Program-made: the position numbers and the translations under genes | Assembly (NCBI GenBank): GCA_002792355.1 | Contig: PFOE01000081.1 | Location: 1-40,126 of the forward strand | Source: Candidatus Roizmanbacteria bacterium CG_4_10_14_0_2_um_filter_36_35 | Lineage (GTDB): Bacteria > Patescibacteriota > Microgenomatia > UBA1406 > GWC2-37-13 | Direction of reading: 5' to 3' | Length of the DNA stretch: 40,126 nucleotides | Shown: in pieces, positions 14,064 through 22,345 of the stretch | Layout: each line of letters begins with the position of its first letter | Position numbering within the stretch: the first letter of the stretch is position 1 | The notes under the pieces: model-generated | Told to the model about the DNA's origin: nothing | Database searches by the model: none | The model's input: only the letters and a program-made list of their open reading frames with translations

Positions 14064-15324
14064 TCTTCTTTTTAAAGATCCAGAGTTAAAAAGAAAAGTT
14101 TTTTTTACTTTGTTTATTTTTTTGGTCTTTCGGCTGTTTGCTTTTATGCCCGTGCCAACGATTGACCTAACACGTCTTAGAGCCCTTTTTGCTTCCAATC
14201 AGTTCTTATCGCTTTTAGACATTTTTTCCGGAGGAACATTGATTAATTTTTCAGTGATGGCTTTAGGCCTAAATCCTTATATCAATGCTTCCATTATTCT
14301 TCAGCTTTTGACAGTAATGTTTCCAGCTCTTGAGCAATTATCTAAAGAAGGCGAATACGGCCGTCACAAAATCAACCAATATACTAGAATTTTAACTTTA
14401 CCCTTGACGATTGTTCAGTCAGTCGGTATTTTTATGCTTTTAAAAAATCAAAAAATTATCGGTAACCTGTCTCCTTTAGAGTTTTTTTCCTTTGTCTTTA
14501 CCATGGTTGTCGGTACATTTATTCTCGTTTGGTTTGGCGAATTAATTTCTGAATTTGGAGTCGGTAACGGCGTTTCTTTATTAATTTTTGCCGGTATCGT
14601 CGGTCGATTGCCAGTAATACTGACAAAAACGGCTGCAGTTTTAACTTCGGAAATGATTTTTAATATAATGATTTTTATAGTTTTAGCAATATTTGTCATT
14701 GCTTCGATTGTATTTATTAACGAAGCAGTAAGGAAGATACCGGTTTATTATGCCAAGAGAATTAAAGGTAACCGTCTCTATCAAGGTGCCTCTAATTTCT
14801 TGCCTTTAAAATTGAACCAAGCAGGAGTAATTCCGATTATTTTTGCCGTTTCTTTCGTTCTTTTTCCTCAGTTGATCGGTAACTTTTTTGCTAATGTACA
14901 TAACGTCACTCTAGCCCCAATTGGCAAATTTTTAGTCAGTTTTTTCTCTCCAGCAGGATTTTTTTATAATTTTTTCTATTTTATTTTAGTTATCGGTTTT
15001 ACTTATTTTTATACTGTGGTCGTTTTTAACCCGCAAAAGATCGCCGATGAAATCCAAAAACACGGAGGGTTTATTCCCGGAATTCGGCCAGGTCTGGCAA
15101 CAAAACAATATTTGGAAAAAATCCTTTATAAAATAACCAGCGTTGGAGCGGTTTTCTTAGGTTTAATCGCCGTCATGCCGGTCTTGGTATCGAAGTTTAC
15201 CGGTTTAACTAACTTAGTAATAGGAGGAACCGGTATTCTCATCGTCGTTTCGGTGATTTTGGAAACTTTTAAGACGGTAGAAGCGCAGCTTGTGATGAGA
15301 AGTTATGATAAGTTTGTACAATAA
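14038..15324 (+). CDS. secY: Preprotein translocase subunit SecY
   Basis: SecY is the channel of the Sec translocon. The 428 residues have the family's ten-helix pattern. Visible signatures are FRLFAFMPVPTIDL in the first segment, GLNPYINASIILQLL in the second, KINQYTRILT, ASNFLPLKLNQAGVIPIIFA and PGIRPGLATKQYLEKIL before the last helices. The start overlaps rplO by 26 bases and is supported by the conserved N-terminal helix (LEKISLLFKDPELKRKVFFT). It feeds the secreted and anchored proteins found later in the window. Confidence 0.97.
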   Translation: MKKILEKISLLFKDPELKRKVFFTLFIFLVFRLFAFMPVPTIDLTRLRALFASNQFLSLLDIFSGGTLINFSVMALGLNPYINASIILQLLTVMFPALEQLSKEGEYGRHKINQYTRILTLPLTIVQSVGIFMLLKNQKIIGNLSPLEFFSFVFTMVVGTFILVWFGELISEFGVGNGVSLLIFAGIVGRLPVILTKTAAVLTSEMIFNIMIFIVLAIFVIASIVFINEAVRKIPVYYAKRIKGNRLYQGASNFLPLKLNQAGVIPIIFAVSFVLFPQLIGNFFANVHNVTLAPIGKFLVSFFSPAGFFYNFFYFILVIGFTYFYTVVVFNPQKIADEIQKHGGFIPGIRPGLATKQYLEKILYKITSVGAVFLGLIAVMPVLVSKFTGLTNLVIGGTGILIVVSVILETFKTVEAQLVMRSYDKFVQ

Positions 15325-15329
15325 ATAAT

Positions 15330-15503
15330 ATGGCTAAAAAAGGTTCAAGATTATTGGTTGGTTTGATTTGCGAAGTCTGCAAATCATTTAATTATGTGGT
15401 TGAAAAAAATAAAGTCAACACCGTCTCGGCTCTAAAATTAAAAAAATATTGCCGAAAATGCAAAAAGCACACGCCGCATAAAGAAACTAAAAAATTAGAT
15501 TAA
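15330..15503 (+). CDS. rpmG: 50S ribosomal protein L33
   Basis: This 57-residue frame reads MAKKGSRLLVGLICEVCKS, then YVVEKNKVNTVSALKLKKYC and CKKHTPHKETKK. The CEVC and CRKC pairs form the zinc site of the Cys4 type of L33, and KLKKYCRKCKKHTPHKE is the conserved C terminus. It starts five bases past secY and ends five bases before adk, so it is within the operon. L33 is more often found beside secE or rpmB, so this location is notable. Confidence 0.93.
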   Translation: MAKKGSRLLVGLICEVCKSFNYVVEKNKVNTVSALKLKKYCRKCKKHTPHKETKKLD

Positions 15504-15508
15504 ACAAT

Positions 15509-16636
15509 ATGAAATTGGTTTTAATCGGCATTCAAGGATCAGGGAAATCAACTCAAGGAAACCTATTATCCAAGCAATTGGGTATTCCTTATTTGTCAAC
15601 CGGCCACATATTCAGACGGCTGGCAAAAGAAAAAACCAAGCTTGGTCACTATATAAAGACAGTCATGAATACTGGTTTGTTGATCCCCGATGATAAAACA
15701 ATAGAAATTGTCAATTCCTATCTTTCGCGTCCAGAATATAAAAAAGGCTATATCTTAGATGGTTTTCCAAGAACCATCAAGCAGGCAGAAAAGTTCTCCA
15801 ACAATGTTGATAAGGTCATTTATCTGGAAGTTCCTGATAAAGAAGCAATATATCGTCTTGTTTACAGAAATAGTCAGCTTAGAGGGGACGAAACCATCCC
15901 GGCGACAAAAAAAAGAATTGAGTTGTTTAAGAAATTTACTCTGCCTGTTTTGGAATATTACAGAAAACTAAAAAAATTGATAGAAATTGACGGCCTTCAA
16001 AGCATAGAAATAGTCAATAGAGAAATCTTAAAAAGCTTAGGAAAACAGTTGGTCAAAAATAAAATAGAAAATTGGGCCGCCAAGGATAAAAAAATCATCG
16101 CTATTATTGGTTTACCCGGAGTAGGTAAAACGGACGCCAACGATTTTTTTAAAAAACAAGGTCTTCCTTCAATCTCTTTTGGAAAAGCTATCAATGAATA
16201 TATTGACGACAATCATTTGCCTCACGTTGAAAAAACCCATAAAAAAGTCCGCTTAGAATTAAGGCAAAAATACGGAATGCCAGCGCTCGCTATTATGAAT
16301 GAAGGAAAAATTAAGGAGATGTTAAAAGACAACATGACCATTGTCATTGATGGAATGAGAAGCTGGCAAGAATATCTATATTTAAGAAAGGCCTTTCCCA
16401 AGATAAAAATTTATTTATTGGCTATTTACGCCGACAAACATTTAAGGTGGGCCCGCTCTATTAAAAGATCACATCGAAATAAACTTTATGGAGAAGAACG
16501 AGATTTAGACGAGCTTATCGGAATTAATATGGCTCCTACCATTGCCTACGCTGATTTTTTAGTCAAAAACAATTTTTCCATCGAAGATTTCCATGACAAA
16601 TTAGAAGAGGTTTATCGAACGATCTGTTACTCATGA
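15509..16636 (+). CDS. adk: Adenylate kinase fused to a second P-loop kinase-like domain
   Basis: Residues 1 to about 185 are an adenylate kinase (ATP + AMP to 2 ADP): Walker A GIQGSGKST (7-15), STGHIFR, DGFPRT (84-89) and a short LID region (YRNSQLRGDETI). Residues 195-372 form a second nucleotide-binding domain, with Walker A GLPGVGKTD (201-209), LRQKYGMPALAIMN, VIDGMRSWQEY and ERDLDELIGI followed by YADFLVKNN. This pattern resembles the archaeal UPF0200/dephospho-CoA-kinase-like family, by memory rather than by search. A single adk would be about 190-215 residues, so the 375 residues reflect a true fusion. The end overlaps map by four bases. Confidence 0.92.
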   Translation: MKLVLIGIQGSGKSTQGNLLSKQLGIPYLSTGHIFRRLAKEKTKLGHYIKTVMNTGLLIPDDKTIEIVNSYLSRPEYKKGYILDGFPRTIKQAEKFSNNVDKVIYLEVPDKEAIYRLVYRNSQLRGDETIPATKKRIELFKKFTLPVLEYYRKLKKLIEIDGLQSIEIVNREILKSLGKQLVKNKIENWAAKDKKIIAIIGLPGVGKTDANDFFKKQGLPSISFGKAINEYIDDNHLPHVEKTHKKVRLELRQKYGMPALAIMNEGKIKEMLKDNMTIVIDGMRSWQEYLYLRKAFPKIKIYLLAIYADKHLRWARSIKRSHRNKLYGEERDLDELIGINMAPTIAYADFLVKNNFSIEDFHDKLEEVYRTICYS

Positions 16637-17388
16637 ATATTGATTTAAAAACGAAAGAAGAGATAAGGATAATGCAAGAGGGAGGTCTTCGATTGAAACG
16701 AGTAGTGGCGGCACTTTTAAAAAAGATCGACGTTGGTAATACTACCAAAGAGATTGATAATCTAGCCTCCGAGTTGATAAAAAAACAACGAGGAGAGCCT
16801 TCTTTCAAAAAGGTCAAGGATTATTTTTGGACGACTTGTTTACCTATTAATAACCAGGTAGTGCACACTCCCCCCTCTGATAGAAAATTAAAACAGGGAG
16901 ACGTGCTGACTTTGGATATTGGTATGTATTTCAAAGGTTATCACACTGATTTTGCCACAACTCTTTTTATAGGCGGAAATCCAGATGACAAAATCAATCA
17001 TTTTTTAGAAACAGGAAAAAGGGCTTTAAATAAGGCAATCGTTGCTGCAAAGTCAGGTAATCGACTGGGTCAAATATCTGCGGCAATTGAAAAAGAGATT
17101 TATGGTCAGGGATTTTTTATTCTCAAAGAACTAACAGGACATGGAATTGGAAAAACTCTTCATGAAGACCCATACATATTCGGATACAAGGAGAAACCAA
17201 TAAATAAGACTTTATTGATCAGGTCAGGTTTGACCATAGCGATTGAAGTGATTTATTCGATGGGAACAGAAGAAATCGTCTATGAAAAAGAAAACGATTG
17301 GTCAATAATGACCCAAGATGGAAGTTTATCGGCCTGTTTTGAACACACAGTGGCGATAACAGAGGATAAAACATTAATATTGACATAA
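16633..17388 (+). CDS. map: Methionine aminopeptidase, type I
   Basis: MetAP removes the initiator methionine from nascent proteins. The 251 residues carry all five metal ligands (D95, D106, H170, E205 and E244) and the catalytic H79, in the family motifs LTLDIGMYFKGYHTDFATT, ELTGHGIG, AIEVIYSMG and HTVAITED. It has no N-terminal extension. The start codon overlaps the end of adk, and secY-adk-map is the classical order. A repeat-derived hairpin follows the stop codon. Confidence 0.97.
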   Translation: MNIDLKTKEEIRIMQEGGLRLKRVVAALLKKIDVGNTTKEIDNLASELIKKQRGEPSFKKVKDYFWTTCLPINNQVVHTPPSDRKLKQGDVLTLDIGMYFKGYHTDFATTLFIGGNPDDKINHFLETGKRALNKAIVAAKSGNRLGQISAAIEKEIYGQGFFILKELTGHGIGKTLHEDPYIFGYKEKPINKTLLIRSGLTIAIEVIYSMGTEEIVYEKENDWSIMTQDGSLSACFEHTVAITEDKTLILT

Positions 17389-17430
17389 AATTGTAAGCGA
17401 GATCCTGGAATAAATCCAGGATGACAATTT
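17388..17430. repeat. Palindromic element / possible terminator between map and infA
   Basis: ATCCTGGA (17402-17409) pairs perfectly with TCCAGGAT (17415-17422), enclosed by AAATTGT (17388-17394) and ACAATTT (17424-17430). The core has the same GATCC...GGATGAC style as the other interspersed elements. Only four Ts follow, so termination would be weak at best. Confidence 0.7.
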
Positions 17431-17454
17431 TCAATAGTATTATATTGTCAGTTG

Positions 17455-17463
17455 TGATAAAAT
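17455..17463 (+). promoter_or_regulatory. Possible extended -10 promoter for infA
   Basis: TGATAAAAT fits the extended -10 pattern TGnTANNNT and lies 9 bases before the infA ATG. No -35 is obvious. If used, the transcript would have almost no leader. Confidence 0.45.
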
Positions 17464-17472
17464 ATTAGGTTT

Positions 17473-17688
17473 ATGAAAGATAATGTGATTGTAGTTGAAG
17501 GAGAGGTAGTCGAGAACCTTCCCAACACGCTTTTTAAAGTCAAGCTTTTTAATTCCGAAAAAGTAATTTTATGTTATTTATCAGGTAAAATGAGAAAAAA
17601 TTATATTAAAATTCTTCCGGGTGATAAAATCAGAGCAGAGATTACTCCTTATGATTTAAACCGAGGAAGGATAGTTTACCGAATATGA
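17473..17688 (+). CDS. infA: Translation initiation factor IF-1
   Basis: IF-1 occupies the 30S A site during initiation. The 71 residues form the single S1/OB domain: VEGEVVENLPNTLFKVKL, ILCYLSGKMRKNYIKILPGDKIRAEITPYDLNRGRIVYR. The gene follows a repeat-containing 84-base spacer that probably carries its own promoter. Its stop codon overlaps the start of rpmJ (ATGA). Confidence 0.97.
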   Translation: MKDNVIVVEGEVVENLPNTLFKVKLFNSEKVILCYLSGKMRKNYIKILPGDKIRAEITPYDLNRGRIVYRI

Positions 17689-17798
17689 AAATAGCCTCGT
17701 CAGTAAAAAAAATTTGTCCCAAGTGTAAAATGGTCAAAAGAAAAGGGAGATTATACGTTATATGCAGCAACGTTAAGCATAAGCAAAAACAAGGATAA
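17685..17798 (+). CDS. rpmJ: 50S ribosomal protein L36
   Basis: This 37-residue frame reads MKIASSVKKICPKCKMVKRK and then GRLYVICSNVKHKQKQG. It shows the family's CxxC-(x)n-C-(x)n-H zinc site (CPKC, C, H). It overlaps infA by four bases and lies five bases before rpsM, the canonical infA-rpmJ-rpsM order. Confidence 0.95.
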   Translation: MKIASSVKKICPKCKMVKRKGRLYVICSNVKHKQKQG

Positions 17799-17803
17799 AC
17801 AAT

Positions 17804-18244
17804 ATGGCTAGATTTTTAGGAATTACATTGCCGGACGATAAAAGGATTGACTATGCTCTTACTTTACTCTATGGTATTGGCTGGAACAATGTTGGTAGTG
17901 TTCTTGAACAAGCTAAAGTTGATCCTCACAAAAGGGTCAAAGAAACAAGCGAAGAAGAATTTAAAAAGATCAACGAAGTAATTGAAAAAAGCTATAAAGT
18001 AGAAGGAGATCTGAGAGAAGCCTTGACAGAAAACATAAAAAGATTGAAAGAGATCGGCAGCTATCGAGGGCTTAGACACCTGAGAGGTTTACCAGTCAGG
18101 GGTCAAAGGACCAAATCAAATGCCCGTACTAAACGAGGTAAAAGAAAGACCGTTGGCGCTTTGAGAAAAGAAGTTTGGGCTAAGATGGAGCAGGGTAAGA
18201 CTGGTGAAGAGGCTCCTAAGGAAGCAGTACCAGAAAAAAAATAA
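17804..18244 (+). CDS. rpsM: 30S ribosomal protein S13
   Basis: S13 contacts P-site tRNA and bridges to the 50S subunit. The 146 residues begin ARFLGITLPDDKRIDYALTLLYGIG and contain IGSYRGLRHLRGLPVRGQRTKSNARTKRG. It is longer than the usual 115-125 residues because of an acidic/lysine-rich tail after KKTVGALRKEVWAKM. rpsK follows after six bases. Confidence 0.97.
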   Translation: MARFLGITLPDDKRIDYALTLLYGIGWNNVGSVLEQAKVDPHKRVKETSEEEFKKINEVIEKSYKVEGDLREALTENIKRLKEIGSYRGLRHLRGLPVRGQRTKSNARTKRGKRKTVGALRKEVWAKMEQGKTGEEAPKEAVPEKK

Positions 18245-18250
18245 AAATTT

Positions 18251-18625
18251 ATGGCAAACAAACAAATAAAAAAAATCGTAGAAAGAGGAAGAATTTATAT
18301 CACCGCCACTTTTAATAATACAATAGTGACGATAACGACGGAGAAAGGCGACCCAATTGTCACCGGAAGTTGCGGGATGCACGGCTTCTCTGGAACGAGA
18401 AAGTCTACTCCTTACGCGGCGACGACAACTACCGAAGCCGCTTTGAAAAAAGCCATCGACAACTTTAATTTTCAATCGGCAGACATTTTTATTAAGGGTA
18501 TTGGCCCAGGCCGAGAAGCCTCACTTCGTGCAGTTAAATCGTCAAAGATAGAAATCAACAGAATTATCGACATTACACCAATACCACATAATGGTGTCAG
18601 GCCACCGAAGGTGAGAAGAGTTTAA
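18251..18625 (+). CDS. rpsK: 30S ribosomal protein S11
   Basis: S11 forms the 30S platform at the mRNA exit. The 124 residues show RIYITATFNNTIVTIT, the GTRKSTPYAATTTTEAALKKA helix and the highly conserved GIGPGREASLRA loop, ending with ITPIPHNGVRPPKVRRV. Confidence 0.97.
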   Translation: MANKQIKKIVERGRIYITATFNNTIVTITTEKGDPIVTGSCGMHGFSGTRKSTPYAATTTTEAALKKAIDNFNFQSADIFIKGIGPGREASLRAVKSSKIEINRIIDITPIPHNGVRPPKVRRV

Positions 18626-18628
18626 AAT

Positions 18629-19249
18629 ATGAGATACACAGGACCAAAAAATAGAATTGCCCGGAGGGAAGGAACTGATCTGGGTTTAAAAACGCCAGGG
18701 AGTAAGTCCCATACTCGTCTTTTGAATAAACTCAACGTTTTACCTGGTCAGCACGGAGTAAGAACTAGAAGAAAAATTTCTGAGCGGGGTTTACAGTTGA
18801 GGGAGAAACAAAAGTTAAGGTTTATCTTTGGATTGAGCGAAAAACAGCTGAAAAATTATTTTAAAAAAGCTGTGATAAAAAAAGGGAATACGGCTTTATA
18901 TTTATCTCAATTTTTAGAAAGCAGGTTAGACAATATTGTTTATCGATTAGGTCTTGCTCCGACTCGCGCTTCGGCGCGTCAACTGGTAACTCACGGGCAT
19001 ATCGCTATTAACGACGGTAAAATGAATATTCCATCTTATCAGGTTAAAACAGGCAATAAAATCTCTTTCTTAAAAGAAAAAACCGCAAAAATCCCTTATA
19101 TTGAAAAAGTGCTTACCAATAAAGATGCTCTTATTCCTGGTTGGCTAGAAAAAAAAGCCATTGCTGGTAAGTTAATATCAGCGCCGACAGCCGATGAAAT
19201 ATTAAAACAATGCAATTTAAGATTAATAATTGAATATTATTCTAGGTAA
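18629..19249 (+). CDS. rpsD: 30S ribosomal protein S4
   Basis: S4 starts 30S assembly and often represses the alpha operon. The 206 residues show the N-terminal S4 domain (GPKNRIARREGTDLGLKT, GQHGVRTRRKISERGLQLREKQKLRFIFG) and the S4 RNA-binding fold (SRLDNIVYRLGLAPTRASARQLVTHGHIAINDGKMNIPSY). The gene lies between rpsK and rpoA, as in most bacteria. Confidence 0.97.
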   Translation: MRYTGPKNRIARREGTDLGLKTPGSKSHTRLLNKLNVLPGQHGVRTRRKISERGLQLREKQKLRFIFGLSEKQLKNYFKKAVIKKGNTALYLSQFLESRLDNIVYRLGLAPTRASARQLVTHGHIAINDGKMNIPSYQVKTGNKISFLKEKTAKIPYIEKVLTNKDALIPGWLEKKAIAGKLISAPTADEILKQCNLRLIIEYYSR

Positions 19250-19285
19250 TATAACAGTTATAAAAATTATAAATTTTATATAAAT

Positions 19286-20209
19286 ATGCTCAAACCCAAT
19301 TTTTTTACCCAAAAGCTTGAAGAGGGTAATTACGGAAAATTTATTTTTGAACCTCTGCCTTTAAGCTTTGGTCAGAGTTTAGCTCATGCCTTGAGAAGGA
19401 CGATTTTGTCTTCTTTGAAAGGAGCGACTATCACTCAAGTTAAAGTTGATGGTGCTCCGCACCTTTTTACGACGATTCCTGGAATTAAAGAATCAGTTTT
19501 AGAAATCGTTTTGAATTTAAAAAAACTTAAATTTGATGTCAAAGAAGGAGGGCCTTTTAAAATATCTCTTTCGGCCAAGGGATCTAAAAAACTCTACGGT
19601 AAAGATATTGAAGGAGAAATCAAACCGGTTAATAAAGATTTATATTTGGGTGAAATAAGTGATGATAAAGGCAAACTGTCTTTGGAAGCAATTGTTGAAG
19701 TAGGAATTGGTTATTCGACAGTCGAAGAAAGAGAAAACAAAGAATACGGGTTTGTTCACGTTGACGCCTTTTTTTCTCCTATTAAAAAAGTTAATATTAA
19801 AGTTGAAGAAACGCGTGTTGGCCGAAAAGCCAATTATGAAAAATTAACGCTTGAACTGTGGACTGATGGAGGTATTAGTCCGACAGAAGCTGTTAAACAA
19901 GCCTCTAATCTATTGAGCGAATATTTCGCCCACATTCTATCGGGCAAAGATACGCCAACCGTCAAAAAAGAAAAAACCGCCGAAGAGGTCAGGCAAGAAG
20001 AAATTGACAAAAAACTATTTGAAGTCATTATCGATGAACTTAATCTTCCATCACGAGTTATTAATGCCCTGCTTCGAGAAAAGATTGAGACGGTCGCCGA
20101 TTTAATTAAAGCTGGCAAAGAGAAATTAATTGAAATGAAAGGAGTAGGTAAGAAGTCAATTCAATTAATTGAAGAAGAATTAAAGAAAATGGGTATAGGA
20201 TTAGAGTAA
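19286..20209 (+). CDS. rpoA: DNA-directed RNA polymerase alpha subunit
   Basis: Alpha nucleates RNA polymerase assembly, and its C-terminal domain contacts promoters and activators. The 307 residues have the N-terminal domain (FIFEPLPLSFGQSLAHALRRTILSSLKGA, then TIPGIKESVLEIVLNLK) and a complete C-terminal domain with the paired helix-hairpin-helix segment LIKAGKEKLIEMKGVGKKSIQLIEEEL. The 36-base spacer before it is nearly pure A/T with an AAAATT-ATA-AATTTT palindrome, which could hold an internal promoter, though no clear -35 is seen. Confidence 0.98.
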   Translation: MLKPNFFTQKLEEGNYGKFIFEPLPLSFGQSLAHALRRTILSSLKGATITQVKVDGAPHLFTTIPGIKESVLEIVLNLKKLKFDVKEGGPFKISLSAKGSKKLYGKDIEGEIKPVNKDLYLGEISDDKGKLSLEAIVEVGIGYSTVEERENKEYGFVHVDAFFSPIKKVNIKVEETRVGRKANYEKLTLELWTDGGISPTEAVKQASNLLSEYFAHILSGKDTPTVKKEKTAEEVRQEEIDKKLFEVIIDELNLPSRVINALLREKIETVADLIKAGKEKLIEMKGVGKKSIQLIEEELKKMGIGLE

Positions 20210-20213
20210 ATAT

Positions 20214-20624
20214 ATGAGACATGGAGTAAAAAAAATAAAATTTAATTGGGGAAAAGATGCCAATAAAATGTTAATGAGAAAATTGGCTATTAATTTTTTG
20301 TCCAATGGTCATTTGCAGACGACTTTAACCAAAGCAAAAGCCCTAAAACCATATTTGGAGAAATTAGTTTCCAAGATGAAACTTAAATCAGAGGCCAATA
20401 AAAATTATTTGCTACGTTACTTAGGAGAGGAAAAAATTATTAATAACGGTTTTAAAGTTGTTGGTCCAGCCTTATCCAAAATTAATGGCGGCTATGTCAG
20501 AATCGTTAAAATGAATATGAGAAGCACAGACGGAGCCACGATGGCAAGAATAATCTGGGTGTATCCAGTAGTTTCAGAAGAAATTAAAAATGAAAAACTT
20601 AACCGAACAAACAAAACCAGTTAA
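20214..20624 (+). CDS. rplQ: 50S ribosomal protein L17
   Basis: L17 is located near the tunnel exit. The 136 residues show MRHGVKKIKFNWGKDANKMLMRKLAINFL, TTLTKAKALKPYLEKLV and GGYVRIVKMNMRSTDGATMARI. The 3' end overlaps rplM by 35 bases, the longest same-strand overlap in the operon. The final residues (EIKNEKLNRTNKTS) are therefore dictated partly by the rplM start region. Confidence 0.96.
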   Translation: MRHGVKKIKFNWGKDANKMLMRKLAINFLSNGHLQTTLTKAKALKPYLEKLVSKMKLKSEANKNYLLRYLGEEKIINNGFKVVGPALSKINGGYVRIVKMNMRSTDGATMARIIWVYPVVSEEIKNEKLNRTNKTS

Positions 20625-21021
20625 ATTAAAAGAAATAATAAGAGGTTGGCATTTAGTTGACGTCTCAGGACGGGTTCTAGGGAGAGTAGCTCCGGAAATT
20701 TCCCGTTTTCTCCAAGGTAAAAATAAGACTAATTATGTATTCTATCTTGATACTGGTGATTATGTTGTCGTTATTAACGCAAAAAAAATAGTGATAACCG
20801 GTAGAAAAAGTCAGACAAAAATCTATACCCGTTATTCTGGCTACCCCGGAGGATTAAAGACAATTAACTTTAGCAGTCTTTTGGAAAAGAATCCAGGAAT
20901 TATAATAAAAAACGCCGTATCAGGAATGTTGCCGAAAAATAAATTTAGAGATGAAAGATTAAAAAGATTATTTGTATTTTCGGATGAAAATCATCCATAC
21001 AAAGACAAGTTTGTAAAATAA
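20590..21021 (+). CDS. rplM: 50S ribosomal protein L13
   Basis: L13 is an early 50S assembly protein. The 143 residues include GWHLVDVSGRVLGRVAPEISRFLQGK, the VINAKKIVITGRK strand, YTRYSGYPGGLKTINF and AVSGMLPKNKFRDERLKRLFVF. The start inside rplQ gives about 18 residues before the conserved WHLVD. An internal start cannot be excluded, but no ATG lies nearer. Confidence 0.96.
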   Translation: MKNLTEQTKPVKLKEIIRGWHLVDVSGRVLGRVAPEISRFLQGKNKTNYVFYLDTGDYVVVINAKKIVITGRKSQTKIYTRYSGYPGGLKTINFSSLLEKNPGIIIKNAVSGMLPKNKFRDERLKRLFVFSDENHPYKDKFVK

Positions 21022-21022
21022 T

Positions 21023-21448
21023 ATGGCTAAAAAAACAAAAAATCTTGAATATTACGAAGGGGTGGGACGAAGAAAACAAGCGGTAGCCCGAGTGAGACTA
21101 TACATAAAAAGTCATCAGAAAATTAAAAAGGGTGAAATTTATATAAATGATAAACCTTTTGAACAAGTATATTCTGATTATCAGCGCGAATTCGCTTTAT
21201 CGCCTTTAAAATTGACAAATAACGAAAATAGGTTTGCTATTTCGATAAGAACTGCCGGTGGAGGAAAGAATGGCCAGCTTGAAGCGATCATTCACGGAAT
21301 TTCCAGGAGTTTATCCAAAGTAGACGAAAGCTATCGACCAATTCTGAAAAAAAATGGATTATTAACACGAGATCCACGAAAAAAAGAGAGAAGAAAAGTA
21401 GGAACCGGCGGAAAGGCTCGACGCGCCAAGCAATCGCCAAAGAGGTAA
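21023..21448 (+). CDS. rpsI: 30S ribosomal protein S9
   Basis: S9 reaches the P-site tRNA with its C-terminal tail. The 141 residues carry YYEGVGRRKQAVARVRLY, GGGKNGQLEAIIHGISRSL and the conserved GLLTRDPRKKERRKVG end. The final residues are QSPKR, with the invariant terminal arginine that contacts tRNA. This is the last gene of the ribosomal superoperon; the glycosyltransferase cluster follows after only 12 bases without an obvious terminator. Confidence 0.97.
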   Translation: MAKKTKNLEYYEGVGRRKQAVARVRLYIKSHQKIKKGEIYINDKPFEQVYSDYQREFALSPLKLTNNENRFAISIRTAGGGKNGQLEAIIHGISRSLSKVDESYRPILKKNGLLTRDPRKKERRKVGTGGKARRAKQSPKR

Positions 21449-21460
21449 GTTTATTTATTT

Positions 21461-22345
21461 ATGATCGATCTTTCTATAATAATTGTCTCCTTTAATACGG
21501 AAAAAATAACCAATAAATGTCTTGTTAATTTAAGAAGAAATCTAAAAAAATATCCTCTCAATTATCAAGTGGTGGTAGTTGATAATGGATCAAAAGATGG
21601 TAGCATTCCGATGCTTAAAAAAATAGCAGTTGATTGGAAAAATCTAAAAGTAGTTTTGTCTAATAAAAATCTCGGTTTTGGCAAAGGAAATAATTTGGGA
21701 GTAACCAATTCAAAAGGAAAATATATTTTATATCTCAATTCCGATGCGATAATAACAGATATTGACTTTTTCGACCTTATTAATGTTTTTAAAACTAAAC
21801 CGGATCTTGGCGCTTTAACGGTCAAAGTAGTTTTATCGACCGGCGAGATTGATCCGGCCTCCCATCGCGGTTTTCCGACCATCTGGCGGTCTTTCACTTA
21901 TTTTCTTGGGCTGGAGAAAATATTTAAAAACACTTTCCTTTTAAATAAGATATTTGGCGGTTACCACCTGGTCAATCTAAATTTGAAAGAAATTCATGAG
22001 ATAGATGTACCGACAGGTGCCTTTTTATTTACAAGACGGGATATTATTGATAAAATCGGCGGTTTTGACGAAGATTATTTTTCTTACGGTGAAGATATTG
22101 AAATGGCTTTTCAGATAAAGAAACTAGGCTATAAAATAATCTACTATCCTTTATGGCAAATGCTTCATTTGAAATCGGTATCAGGTTTAAAGAAAACAGA
22201 TCAAAAAATAAGAAAAAAAACCAGTTTTTACTTTTACGATTCGATGAAAATTTTTTATCGAAAGCATTATGCCAAGAGTCATAATTGGTTAACTAATAAA
22301 TTAATTTATTTAGCGGTTGATTTAAAACGTAAACTAATCTCATGA
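21461..22345 (+). CDS. Glycosyltransferase family 2 (rhamnosyltransferase-like)
   Basis: This 294-residue cytoplasmic enzyme has the GT-A fold of family 2. It begins LSIIIVSFNTEKITNKCL and has the VVVDNGSKDGS nucleotide-binding segment, a DxD-like LYLNSDAII, and the GAFLFTRRDIIDKIGGFDEDYFSYGEDIEMAFQIKKLGY block with its catalytic acid. The pattern resembles WbbL-type rhamnosyltransferases, but the donor sugar cannot be read from sequence. Its stop overlaps the next glycosyltransferase by four bases, so the two are probably coupled. A weak AGAGG-like Shine-Dalgarno lies upstream. Confidence 0.9.
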   Translation: MIDLSIIIVSFNTEKITNKCLVNLRRNLKKYPLNYQVVVVDNGSKDGSIPMLKKIAVDWKNLKVVLSNKNLGFGKGNNLGVTNSKGKYILYLNSDAIITDIDFFDLINVFKTKPDLGALTVKVVLSTGEIDPASHRGFPTIWRSFTYFLGLEKIFKNTFLLNKIFGGYHLVNLNLKEIHEIDVPTGAFLFTRRDIIDKIGGFDEDYFSYGEDIEMAFQIKKLGYKIIYYPLWQMLHLKSVSGLKKTDQKIRKKTSFYFYDSMKIFYRKHYAKSHNWLTNKLIYLAVDLKRKLIS

